Positions 31,922 to 44,001 of a stretch of 64,000 nucleotides of DNA are shown here, one piece after another (within the stretch, counting starts at the first letter, position 1; each line of letters starts with the position of its first letter). Location of the stretch: assembly GCA_027605045.1 (NCBI GenBank), contig JAQFWX010000006.1, positions 1,302,001 to 1,366,000 of the forward strand. Direction: 5' to 3'. The DNA comes from Phallus indusiatus. Taxonomy: Eukaryota > Basidiomycota > Agaricomycetes > Phallales > Phallaceae. A program made the position numbers and the translations under genes. The notes below the pieces were generated by a model. It searched no databases and was not told where the DNA came from. It was given only the letters and a program-made list of their open reading frames with translations.

Positions 31922-33715
31922 CCTGGTACAAGCGAAATCCTGCAAGTGGGATCCTGTTGATGACCCAACGCTTGACATATCTCTTTTAGAAGACTAGCGT
32001 CAATACCAGGATCCCGCAAAAATGATATCCACAATTTTCTGAGATGGTTTTTGACTTCGCCGATTGATAATTTTGTTGAAATCGAGGAATTAAGAGGAAC
32101 TTTGAGTAAGCACAGAAGTACTAAAAAAACGGACCAGAAGCCACAAGTTGAGCTGTCAGTTTGTAGTCCAGTAAGCATCGGCTGTACGGGTTGTTTCCGC
32201 TTATTCTGGAGGCCAAATTTTCAATTCAAGACTAGACGTATAAATAAAAACTTACACTAATATCTGAAAGTCCGTGGATGCGGCGAATGGCATGGAGGAT
32301 CTGCCAGTGCGCTTCCAAGCTATTTGTATGAAGCTGGGATAGGTGCTGCATCGGGTTGATGGCCAGACACTCAATACTATTTGGGAATTGATGATAATCC
32401 CAAACTGTCCAGTGGAATCGCGATAGGTTCACAAAAATAACACGATTGAATAACGTTTGGACGAAGATGTTGAATGTATTGATTGTGAACGATGATGTCT
32501 ACTTCTGATCAGAGAGCGGAATAATAATAAAAATAACACCAAACAAATGCACCTTTGACCTGTCTGTCAGCACTTTGGCAACCTCCACCTCGAATCCGTT
32601 CTCCCCTGATATGCCAATCCACATGCTCTCGTCATGCAATTTGCAAATAGAGTTCAATAAATCCACAAAGATCTGCATCTCTTCGATCCGTAATGTATAC
32701 CCCAGATCATCCCAACGACTCAAGTTCTCGGTGTACATTTCGCTTTCTTCCTTCTCCTCTTGTGTCAGCTCTGTCGCCGGAACCTTGGATGATAGACTGT
32801 GGAGATTGGACATGAGTGCCGGTGGCGTGCTATCGTGTACAGAGTCAGTCGGAGCGAGAGATTGATTGATAGCCGTAAACCGTTGTTCTTTGAGCTCACA
32901 GAGTCGTTTGTCTTTGGCTTTGATTGAAACGAGTTGGGATTTGAGAAATAGAGAATTATGAGCTCGCTTCTGACATTTGGGCCCTCTCTTGAGCTGGAAA
33001 GTGACTTTTCGTTTTGCGCGTCCAGGCATGAGGGGGCGAATTCGAGGGGGACGTCCTGCATGAATATATGCACTGCGAACTAGTAGTATTAAAGTTTCCG
33101 TTAATCATATGCATGTCTAATGTAAGTTATTCACTCACATCTGCTTTCATTTGGAGCATTTTTCAGCGAATCTCTAGCAGCTGAACCTATGTCAGAGACT
33201 TCGGACCTTGTCAAGGCCGTGTTAACGGAAGGACGGGTCATGATTTGTGAGCCAACAAGTGTATAGTCCGGATCATTGAGTAATTCAGGAATCATCTTGG
33301 AGATCCGAGTATCAAATGTATAATCTGCCACTTGTCGAGGGATTGCGGCGGATCCCTTAGGATGGACTGCAGTCCGTTGTGATGTTGTTTCCTGTTCTGA
33401 GTTTGTATATATCGTCACCATCAATATGCGTAAAAACAAGTAAATAAACTTACTATGCCACACCTCAACTGGTCCATTTTTCTCGTATAAAATTGCTGCC
33501 CTCATGTGAACACAGATTCGCCCCGTCTGCTCGAATTGCTCACACGGGGAGCAACGTGGAATAGACAGATTCACTCGCACTACACGAACTATGGATTTTC
33601 TGATTCAAATGAGTATAATTTCAACAAGGAGATATTGAATCGTACTCTGTAAACCGGACATTATACATCCGGCCCTCTGCATGGTCTACCCAGTTCGAGT
33701 CCCATATGCTGTATG

Positions 33716-34346
33716 TGTCATGTATCTAGGGCACTTTTACCCAGCTCAGCAAAAACAAGTCAAAAGGCACAGCCACTAAATCCAAAAACAGCATATAAAC
33801 AACAAAAGCCCACATTATGTCAGTTTTTTACTATTCTTTTTTGAGCTCTTGCTTGTATTTGTGTATCTCTATTTGTTTATTTTCTAGGAATAGTCATAAG
33901 ACTCAGTTCCAGGTACTTTTTATTTTTCTGTCTCACTATAATGTTTCACTATAATTTTTTACTACTCCACCTTTACTAATTAATTTCCTTTCTAAGTAAT
34001 TCCTTATCTTTTAATTACTAATATTTTGCTTTATTTGTAGCAGCCCCAAAGTGTATAAATAGGGGCTGATTTCTCTTGTAAATATCAATCTGCCTTATCA
34101 TCTATACTAGTGCACCAAAGTGCTTACCAATTAAATTGGTCTTTCTCTTTTCTATTTCTTTCTCTTTTCTATCTCTACCTCAAGACTATCAGTAGCAGCC
34201 AGCTCAAGTCTTACAACAGCAGCAGCAAGCTCTGTCTCACCCTCAATAACAAGACCTTTGTTGCCAGACTAGGTTCCCTCTAAACAACTCTCTTATTTGC
34301 AACAGTACAAGGTGCCTATACCTTGAACCAGAGCAAATACATTACA
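33716..34346 (+). repeat. Solo LTR-C copy 2, complete
   Basis: The 631-bp LTR TGTCATGTATC ... ACATTACA has a perfect 5-bp duplication GTATG (33711-33715 and 34347-34351) and a TATAAATAGG box near 34055. Removing it joins the MULE transposase frame at AILEA/YSIWD. Confidence 0.95.
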
Positions 34347-36566
34347 GTATGCTTCCAAAATCGCATCTTGAATCTGGGTGGGGATTACGCTCGGGTTTTG
34401 CTCGCGTTCCTCATAGTACGGAAACCATTCATTAAGTATTATTGCACCGAGTCGATCAATACTGTCAATAAAGTCTTAAACATATGACATAACTCCATAA
34501 TTATTGCTCTTACCGTTTGTTCTTCCTCATATCCAAAAAAACTTTATTGAAGACAAGAAATGCGCTTTCCGCCCAATTATTTGTGTTGTTAGATCCATCT
34601 CGAGTTTCCCCAAGTGGCAACGACATGTCTGTTACATGTTCTGGTAATAGTGGTAAGGGTGAAAGAGTTTTCGAAGGAAAAATGTAATAATAAACTCACT
34701 CAACCACCGATCGCTAAACCAATGAGTATCGAAATAGTTGCATAAAAAGTTGTAACGATCAACCCTCCGTTTCTCAGGTCCTTGGGACTCCGATATTGAG
34801 CGATTACTTCGCTTTTTCGCAAGGTTTGGCAGCTCTTCTTCATCAGCCGTGTCATCGGGACTTTCAACATCGACACCATCTAGCTCTTCGTCACCACATG
34901 CCACCCACAACTCTTTTTGGAATTTTTGTCGAAATAGTGGCCATTCTATATTCCGACATCTTTGGGCCCGGCGAAATGCCCTCACGACTTTGTAGGTTAG
35001 ATGATAAGGCAGACGAGGGGCCCCTTCCACGCGCCCGCTGTCCCCTTCTAAGCGTTGTATGGACTGTATGATATGAAATTGACAAATATAAACTCTTGAT
35101 AACGGTTGAACTACATATCCAATCATCATTATCCTGTGAATATGTATGATGAAAGATACCATTACACACATTCTAGGATAGCCCGTAAAGATGTCTTACA
35201 TTTGTCGATCATCCATTTATGTACCAACCATGTTTCGAGAGTGACTATATCTTTTGAAATACTCAATAGTTCATCCCTCTCACTTTGACGGCGACGTTTG
35301 ATGCAGTTCGGATCTGAGCTCTAGTTCAAGTCATGTGCATATATACGGAGGTTCACCTACATACCAGCTAAAATAGCCTTGGCTCGGTCAATCACCTTAC
35401 GCTCCGTTTCTTGCAAATAGTTCAGCAGTGTCGGCACTCTGATATTGGCTGAGAGTAAGACCGCTCCTGACACAATATGAATCTCAGCTGTTTGAGCAAA
35501 GAAGGCACTGCTTACCTGGGGTCAAATGACCATTAGTGTCGACGGTGACTAGAATCGTGAGTCCTGCACGATTCTCGTTCTTGTTTCGCCAGCTTGTATC
35601 CATCCCTAAACCGTCTTTTGTGCCGTGCAATATGAGACTTTCCATTGCATAATCTGACGTCAATGCACAGGTGAAGTGCGATTCCTTATCGGATTTTCTA
35701 TAATCATGAGGCGAGTAACTGGAATTTCGTTAGTTTGAATATTCTGAATGCGGAAGAGCCTTACTTGTATATTTGCGAAGGGTTCCGGGAAGCTAAAATA
35801 CTCATCGCCAGGAATGGATCCACATCCAAACGGCCTCTACGCTTTAGTGCAGGCATTAGATTATGAACTTGTTTTCGAGTCGGACGTCGATAGTTGGGAT
35901 ACGTCGATGGGAATTTCACCGTAGTCCCCGGTGGGAGAGAGATTTGTTCAGGGTAGTTATAAGTCAAAACGAGTTCTATTTCAAGAGAAATTAAGTATGA
36001 ACACTTCAAAAGAGGTAGCATGAATTTTACCACGATAAATGTGCCTAGGATGTGCCCCAGATTCCTTCATGGCGGCCAAAACTTCATTCCGCAATCGCTT
36101 TGACCAACCAAGCCTATGAGGTAACGCATCTTCATGGGTTCCACATTGTAAGATATGTACTAAGCCAAGGTTGGAAGCTCGAATTTCCAGCTATCATGGA
36201 AGTTAGATATCGAATGAAAACAAAATTACCAAGCTCACAGTTAATTTAACATTACCCCGGCAGCGATCATCGCGTGAAACGGTCTTGGGATTTGTCTGTT
36301 CCACCTCCCGGTCTTCATCTTCAGATGTATTGTCATCACTTTCATCGGCCACGTCCAATAGATCCATATTCTCCGAGCGTTCGAACCCGTTCCATGGTGG
36401 AAAATGCTCGGAACCATTTGGGTGATCTTCAGTGGGAGAAACAATTGAGCACATCCCAATACATAGATACTTCCATCGGTGAACCACCCTATCATCCACC
36501 ATCGCTTGACGCAGACCTTCTTCACTGAGAAGAGAAGGCTGAATCCAATGGACAAGAAAGCGTCGG

Positions 36567-36918
36567 TGTCACGGTACGCTAGCGCCCCTTCCGATTATTC
36601 GATTTCTTCGATTTCTTTCGGTTTCATTTCGTATTACGATTTCCTTCATTTCCCGTACTTTGCCGTCTCCATTAGTTCCCTCGTTTTCTCGATTTCTCGA
36701 TCTCTTCGATTTCTTTTGATTTCTGTTTGTATCTCCTCGGATCCCATGGAGATCAGTCGGGCGCCTCATATTCAGTACTTATATGCGTTTTCCCTAGAGG
36801 GGGATACCTAAGCTTGTTCTCTTAGGTTTTCCCTCCTCTAGGTGAGTAGTTAGTCGTTGTCCCTCAATAGACCTTAGGTTTTCCCTCCTCTAGGTGTGTG
36901 CCCTGAGTCGCCCTAACA
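36567..36918 (+). repeat. Solo LTR-B copy 2
   Basis: 352 bp, with a perfect 5-bp duplication GTCGG (36562-36566 and 36919-36923), inserted in the MULE transposase gene. It has the same length as copy 1 and is very similar to it. No internal coding region of this family is in the window. Confidence 0.96.
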
Positions 36919-37689
36919 GTCGGGTGTTCGCAGCTCGTGGAGAATCCCCAGGGTGTCCCAGCCACTCGAATTCGATTAGTCAGCTGATCCTGCGTGATCC
37001 ACGACCATAATCATTCATCTTGAAGAAATGTGTCAGTTCAAACGTCGTCTCAAAAAGCGAAAAGAAGTGTAGATATCTACCTGCATATCAAACCAGAAGG
37101 GCAAATCTAAGGTACGAACGATTGCCACCTCTACCCATTGACTAGCGTTCCGTAAATTGTTTAAAAAGAGTGGGTCGTTGTTGCTAAATGACGCTGGTTG
37201 AGACCGACGCAAAAGGGGTGCACGCCGCTCCATTTCAGCTTGCATTGAGAAGATTTTCAGGTCGGAAAGGATTGGAGGAGATTCAGAGGATATGGCCGAA
37301 GATGAAACTAGCCCAACCTGCTCTGCAGAAAAGGTGAAAAAAGGTAATTGGAAGGGCCAAAAATTTTAGAGGGTTTTACCATTACTAGATGTAAGGCTCC
37401 ACACGGGTTGCGGGTATCAAGGGTTTTATCCGCGGATTACCCGCTCCCTGACCCGCGGGTACGGGTACTCGTGACACGGGTACCCGGCGCCTATAGTATC
37501 CGGATCGGATACGGATGCAGGTTTATAATTTTGCGGGTACCCTTTGAATTAAACTAGCTTTATCTTCCAGACAGGTTGGAGAAAATGTGCTTTATTACGG
37601 GTTTTTTTTTTGTTGTGGAGCTTTTGGTACATGGCTTAGTCACACTATCTCGATCACAAAACTTTTTTGACCCTCCGTTCTACTCTAAA

Positions 37690-40600
37690 ATGTTGACGCG
37701 TCACCAAAAACGACTTCGTGCGACCTCTCCCAATGATTCTCAATCAAAAAGAACGAGAGAATCTCGCGGCAGTGACTTCGAATCTGATAGTGAGGAAGAT
37801 TCTAGGTTGGCATCCGAACGAACTAAGGTTCTCAACGGGTTTTACCCGTGGGTATGGGTACCCGCGCCCGCAGGTACCCGAACCTGTGGGTTTGATTTTT
37901 TCCAAAACCCGCGGGTATAGGTACGGGTTTTTCACGGGTTTACCCGCGGGTATGCGGGTATACCTGCGGGTATACCCGCATACCCGCGGGTATCGGGTCA
38001 AACCCGTTTCTCAAAAATCGAAAATTGCAAAACCCGGGGCAGGTATGGTTTAGCTTTTTGCACGAAAATACCCATACCCGCGGGTATTACCCGTCATACC
38101 CGAAACCCGTTGAGACCCTTAGAACGAACCAGCCATGTTCCCGACCCACCAGCAGCTTCCGATACTACTGTCTTCATTGGCACAGTTGCTGAAGATGATG
38201 ATGATCCCGATGTGGTTTTTCTAAGTATTCAAATATTATTAATTTCCGGACTTGGCTTATTCTTTTCCGTAGAAGCTAAAATTAAAAAATGGACCTCATC
38301 CATATATGAACACTACCATCCAGCTCAAATTGCTCGCGACCGGGAAGGGAAAAAGATGTATCGCCATGACCATAAATTAAAGAAACCAGTTCTCCTACAT
38401 GCATTCCAATGCAAGAGGTGAGAATTTCTGTCTATGAAAAGAACTTCTAGGCCCGCGCTTACTCATTTGTAGAACCGGTGATATTAGGCTGAGAAGATCC
38501 ACGGAAACTTCCACAGGCAATCTGAAGAAGCATGCAGACGCCTGTGGTGCTGTTGGTAGCTCTCTGTCCGTCGAAGTGATGGAGAAGTTCGTTGGAGGCT
38601 ATACGCGCGAACGTCTCAGGTGGCGTATTATTCGATGGATAACAATGAGTAACCGACCTTTTGTAATTGTGGAGGATCCAGAGTTTGTGGGAATTCTCAA
38701 GATGCTCAATCCAAAGGTTTCTATCCCATCTGCCATGACAATCTCGCGTGATCTCTCTAAAGTCCATTGCATGATGCGGGAGAAACTTCTTGTATTATTA
38801 AAGGTGTGTACTGTTATCTAAATAGATCTTTTTGATTCTTACTGTGATTAACATTGGACTTTAGACACACCGGGGTGCCATTCACATCACACTGGACGCT
38901 TGGTCTTCCAAGAAGGCCAGCTCATATCTTGGTCTAACGATTCAGTGGTGTCCTGACGCTGATATGGATGTCACTAAGCTTACCCTCGACTTCATTCGCG
39001 TCCCATTGAGTCATACAGGCGAATACCTGGCGGAACAAGTACAATCTGTGCTAGACAGTTTTGAAATCACAGAGAAGGTATGTGCGCTCTTTTCTTATAT
39101 TGATCTATACTAATTTACACTTACATATGTAGCTAATTGGGGTAGCTGGGGATAATGCCTCGAATAATGACACCATGACGGATGCTCTTGCACGGCGCAT
39201 CCCGGAGTGGGGTGGCAAACACTTTCGTATACGTTGCTTTGCGCACGTAATAAATCTTGTTGAACAGGTGCGTTATGAATCTTATTACTTATACTTCATT
39301 TCTAATCATTTACCGCAGGCTTTTTTATCTCCGTTTCGACGTAACAAGTCCAGGCGATCTCCCGGTGAAGATTCCGACCTAGATGATATGTCAACACAAC
39401 GCTTGACAACTAGGCTCAAAGATTTAGAGGAAGAAAACCAACCAGACGAAGAAGACGAGGAATATGAGCAAGATGAGGATCCCAAGCACCAGCAAATCCT
39501 TGAAGAAGAGATTGATGAGCTAGAGGCTGAGTCCACACGCAGGCTGGACTCAATGAGCACCATGGACCAATTTGAGGCCCGGTTTATGTTATCAAAGGTG
39601 AGTTTACGTCCTTTGCGTCTCATCAGAGGTACTGAGACATGTTTAAGGCCACTGGATTGGCAAAACGCGTGTCAAACTCGGACCCAGTCCAAACGGCTTT
39701 CATCGACTGCTGCGAATATCTTGAGCTCAAGCCACTCATGCTCAAACGACCCGTCGCCACCTGCTGGAACAGTCATTTTGAATGCCTCGAACGGCATCTT
39801 CTCCAAAAAACCGCCGTCATCCGTCTCTGCGACAATCCGACATATTCCAAATTCAAACTTGACAAGTTCATACTCTCTGACATGGAATGGGACTTACTGG
39901 ACCAACTTAAACCAATTTTAGAGGTATTTTCTCTGTTCTTTTGCTGTATTAAGATTTGACTGAATGATAATTGATCTAAATAGCTCTTTCAACGCGTCAC
40001 CAAGCATATCTCACAAAGCGGCACAGTCCTGGTCCATCAGGTCATTCCCATTATTGACAAGCTAACGAATGACCTCGAGGACATTCTCCAAGATGAAAAG
40101 CTCCACATTGCAATCCGGCATGGGGCGAAAAAGGCGTTGGCTGTATTGGACAAATACTATATGAAGACTGATGAGTCTTCCATTTACCGGATCGCAATGA
40201 GTAAGTGTTCAGTTATCAAACCAGTCATTCTACTTATTGATTTCAATAGTTCTTCATCCCAGATATAAAACAGAATACTTTCGTGCGAAAGATTGGCCCG
40301 AAACATGGGTTGATGAAGCCGTCCGTCTCACAAAAGAACTTTGGGAGAACAAATACAGGGATCAGGAGATCCTTGTTCAGGCTGATGAAACAACGGTAAG
40401 TATATCAATTATTTTGGTGACAGTGTTATTAAAATAGGTCTATGGTAGAATAACTCCGATTTCGAATGGTTTGAAAGCAGTACTGCGCCACCGGTACTTG
40501 AAGATGCTTTCATGCGCTATCTTCGACAACCAACGGAGCGGACTTGTCTCTCACCGCTAAACTTCTGGCATGGACAACTGGCCGCCAAATTGACATCGCC

Positions 40601-40938
40601 ACAGCTGGTTAGATTAGCAAAAGATGTCTTAAGTTGTCCCGGTATGTTTCTGCCTCATTTATTTTGTCTTGCTTCTGATTTATTTCTCAGCCACTTCTGT
40701 TGATGTGGAGCGGCTGTTCTCACTGTCTGGAAAGACAATGAGTCCAGTCCAGAATGCATTGAGTGATGAATCAGTCCGGTCCAACGTCCTTCTCAATTCC
40801 TGGATGTCAATGCCGGGATTATGCGTCGAGGAAGCATTTACTGATGACTTGGTGAAAGGGTGGAAAAGGGGTAGAAATCGAGATGAACATGTCTCCGCAG
40901 AGGCAGAAAGCCAAGAAACAGCGATGATTGTAGAATGA
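37690..40938 (+). pseudogene. hAT-2 transposase, split by a MITE
   Basis: Same domain order as hAT-1: N-terminal Ser/acidic part, BED finger (LHAFQCKR ... GNLKKHADAC), LDAWSSKKASSYLG, AGDNASNN, RCFAHVINLV, an acidic insert, and TSVDVERLFSLSGK near the C-terminus, ending ETAMIVE. It has about ten short-intron exons. The MITE at 37824-38121 disrupts the N-terminal exon; without it the reading is continuous (SERT/SHVPDPPAASD). The core itself shows no break that I noticed. Confidence 0.85.
37824..38121. mobile_element. hAT-type MITE inside hAT-2, 298 bp
   Basis: It has a perfect 8-bp duplication GAACGAAC (37816-37823 and 38122-38129) and TAAGGTTCTCAACGGG ends. It matches the 258-bp MITEs apart from a 40-bp expansion of the GCGGGTATACC-type repeat. 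Its ends match hAT-1, not its host hAT-2. Confidence 0.95.
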
Positions 40939-41174
40939 CTTGTATTAATACAGCAGTAATATACAGAGTTTGCTACTGAAACAATGGGAGTACCCACGGG
41001 TTATCCGTGGGTTTATCTGCGGATATTCGGATATTCAGATGGCACGGGTTATCCGCCTGATTTTGCGGGTACCCGCACAAGATATCCGGATAGGATGAAG
41101 GATTGAGAAAAAATGCAAATATATCCGCGGGTACGGGTACCCATATCCGGGGATAATATCCGTGTGGAGCCTTA

Positions 41175-44001
41175 CGTTAGATTCTGGCAGCTCCACGATG
41201 AAGTCGACCGAGATGTGTTCCCAAGGTCGACTTGGCACTTCTGTGGGTCGGAGAAGGCCATAGGGAGCATGACGAGATGGTTTCGTACGTAGACACATAT
41301 CGCAGGCCTCTACGTAGCGTTGTACATACCTAGAGACACCTGGCCACCAAAAGGTGCGCGAAACGAGCTCGAGGGTCTTGAAACGACCCGGGTGGCCACC
41401 GAGTTTGGTGTCGTGATGTCTGGAAAGGATTTTCCAACGCAACTCATCGACGTTTGGCACGTAAACCTTGCCACGATAATAAAGGAGGTCCTGATCCTCG
41501 AACCATTCCGACGAGTGAGCTGAACGACCACCTAGGGCACGGAGTGTTGCAACGGCTTTGGACACGCTATCCTCGACCTTGCCTTCTCGTTTGGCCTTGC
41601 GAATCTGGCGTAGAAGGTCCTCCTCCTCCCCTTTAAGCCGGAATGTTTGCAGAGCATTGATTGCAAACATTTCGGGTCGGATTAGGGTGACGCCACGATT
41701 GTCATCCTTTCCCGAGCCATGGTCTGACCGACGGGACAGGCCATCAGGTTTGCCCATTGATTTACCCGGTATATGCTGCAGAGTAAAATCAAAGCGTGAA
41801 AGGTATACTGACCATCTGGCTTGACGACGATTGAGGTTGCGTGCGGACATGAAGTATTCGAGATTCTTGTGATCAGTCCGTATGTCGATAGGATGAGACG
41901 CGCCTTCAAGAAAGTGTCGCCATTCTTCCAGGGATCGTATGATAGCCAACATCTCTTTGTCATGAATCTCGTAGTTGCGTTCGACAGGGCTAAGGGCTTT
42001 CGAGAAAAACGCAACTGGGTGCCATTTACCATCCTCGTTCGACAACTGTGAAAGAACCGCGCCTGTTGCGAAGTCGGAGCTGTCTGCTTCGACTCTGTAA
42101 GGATTAGCGGGGTTGGGAATGAGGAGGATGGGAGCGGAGGTGATTGACGACTTCAGAGTATCGAAAGCATGCTGACAAGTGTCGGACCAGACGAAGGGAG
42201 TGTCCTTCTTGGTTAACCCGAACATGGGATTGGCAATACGCGCGAAGTCCTTGATAAACCGACGATAGAAGTTGGCGAAACCTAAGAAGGACTGGACCTC
42301 AGTGACGTTCTTCGGGGCGGGCCAGTCTCTAACACCTGAGACTTTCGCGGGGTCCATCTCTACTGTGTTCTCGGAGATGACGACGCCCAGGTATTCGATC
42401 CTAGTCCGGCAAAACTCACACTTTTCTGCCTTGAGGTACAACTTGTGATCACGGAGACGTTCGAGAACACGTCGGGTGATCTGGTCATGCTGTTCCCGAC
42501 TCCGAGTGTAGATGAGAATGTCGTCGATGTAGACGGCAACAACGCCTTCAGAGATCATATCCTCGAAGATCTCGTTCATCATCGTCTGGAAGGTGGCAGG
42601 GCTGTTAGTGAGACCAAAGAACATCACCAGGGGCTCGAAGAGGCCGCGATTGGTGCGGAAAGCAGCCTTCCACTCATCTCCTTCCTTTATCCGTACATTG
42701 TTATAGCCCCAGCGCACGTCCAGTTTGGTAAAGTACCGGGCACCCTGCAGCTTATTGATGAGCTCAGAGATCAGAGGTAGCGGGTAGCGATTCTTGATTG
42801 TCATGGCATTCAACGCGCGATAGTCCTGAATAAGACGGAGAGAGCCATCTTTCTTCTTGATGAAGAATACTGGGGACGCCATGGGCGACTTCGAGGGTCG
42901 GATTCGTCCAGACGCCAGGTTTTCTTCCAGAAACGCATCTAACTCGGCCTGTTCGTTAGGTGACAACGGGTAGATCTTACAAGACTTAGGCTCAGAACCT
43001 GGCACAAGCTCTATCGGGTGATCCCACTTCTTCGACTGCGGCAACGAGTCGAACGACTCCTTCGAGAAAATGTCGGCAAAGTCGTGGAACATCTCTGGCA
43101 CAATATCCCGAAAACCTTTGGGTGCTGGTGCATCCGCGTTGTTGGCATGGGCCTGGGCCAGTCGTTGGGAGATGGTCTCGGTGGCATATATGCGGTGAGT
43201 GTCGGGCTCATCGGGTAGCATTGATATCGCGAACAGTCGATCACCTTCCTCAACCTCGGACTCGACGTCAACCAGGTCTGGTATGTCAGGATCATCGGCC
43301 TCGGTGTCGTCAAGCTCTGGTAGAGGTGCGTGCCGGATCTGTTGGAAAGCACGCTTAGAGAGCTTACCCGCTGGCCAGCGTGGAGCACAAGACTGACAAC
43401 TGGGGCTGCAGCGCATGAACTCTACTTGACCAGTTGTGTAGTCTATGACAGGATTGTGGGCCTTGAACCACGGCAGTCCGAACAGGACGGGATACTTGAG
43501 CGAGGTAACGGCGAACAAGGTGCGTTCAGAGTGATCCCGAAAGCGAACAACGAGGTCGACAACGTGGGTGATAGAGCCAGCGTGGTTGGGCGTGCCATCA
43601 ACATTAAACACGGGAATGGGTTTAGCAAGACGTACGGAGGGAAGCCGATGTTTCTCGACAAAGTCACGGTCGAGGAACATACCGCTAGCTCCAGTGTCCA
43701 ACATGGCCTTGCTGTGCAGCAGGGCTCCAGTGTCAACACTCTGTAGCTCTACTGGAATCTCCAGCTTCTGCGTGCCGGCGGTAGCTGCGAGTCGGTATTC
43801 ACTTGGCAACGCGCGACGTTGAGAAGGCGACAGCATACATGGAGTTGAAACAGAGCGTGTAGCAGGTGGAGGTGATTCTTTGGGTTTATCAGGGGATGCA
43901 GCAGGGGTAGTTAGATTCGAATCAGGAGTGTCATTTTGTTCGCGATCTATGTACAAAATGTCGAATCTATTAGATGTCGGCAACGAGGGTGCATCTATCA
44001 C
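41175..44001 (-). pseudogene. Gypsy-2 pol, C-terminally truncated
   Basis: Open from 44001 through protease (MLDTGASGMF), reverse transcriptase (YIDDILIYTR), RNase H and the integrase zinc site (HPGRFKTLELVSRTFWW, CDMCLRTK) to DFIVELPESN, where hAT-2 begins. No frame break is seen. Pol is in the -1 frame to gag and overlaps its stop, with no ATG at the junction. A Gag-Pol fusion by frameshifting is likely, though I see no canonical slippery heptamer. Confidence 0.92.

Larger units (their letters stand above)
31922..37320 (-). pseudogene. MULE transposase with SWIM-like and Ulp1-like protease segments
   Basis: A many-exon minus-strand gene. In order: N-terminal exon with MERRAPLLRRSQPASFSNND; a segment EWLGHPGDSPRAANTRRF joined across solo LTR-B2 to HWIQPSLLSEEGLRQAM; an acidic part; GLGMDTSWRNKNENRAGL and LTILVTVD (DDE core, first Asp); YICQFHIIQSIQRLEG (MULE C/H region); DGSNNTNNWAESAFLVF (likely catalytic Glu); then EA/YSIWDSNW joined across solo LTR-C2; a SWIM-like zinc site (CSPCEQFEQTGRICVHMRA; CxxC rather than the usual CxC); and an Ulp1/C48-like end with FHWTVWDY (His) and QTDSSTCGFW (Gln, then Cys five residues on, as in Ulp1). 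The acidic triad residue is unclear. The 5' end is lost at hAT-2 and the 3' end at Gypsy-1. Confidence 0.8.
37392..41174 (+). mobile_element. hAT-2, full-length hAT transposon of a second subfamily
   Basis: The ends are TAAGGCTCCACACGGG and its inverted match ending GTGGAGCCTTA, which differ from hAT-1 in the CTCCACAC part. Subterminal CCCGCGGGTA-like repeats are present. The flanking eight bases differ (ACTAGATG left, CGTTAGAT right). The left flank lies in the MULE transposase gene and the right flank in Gypsy-2 integrase, so the DNA between was lost. Confidence 0.9.
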
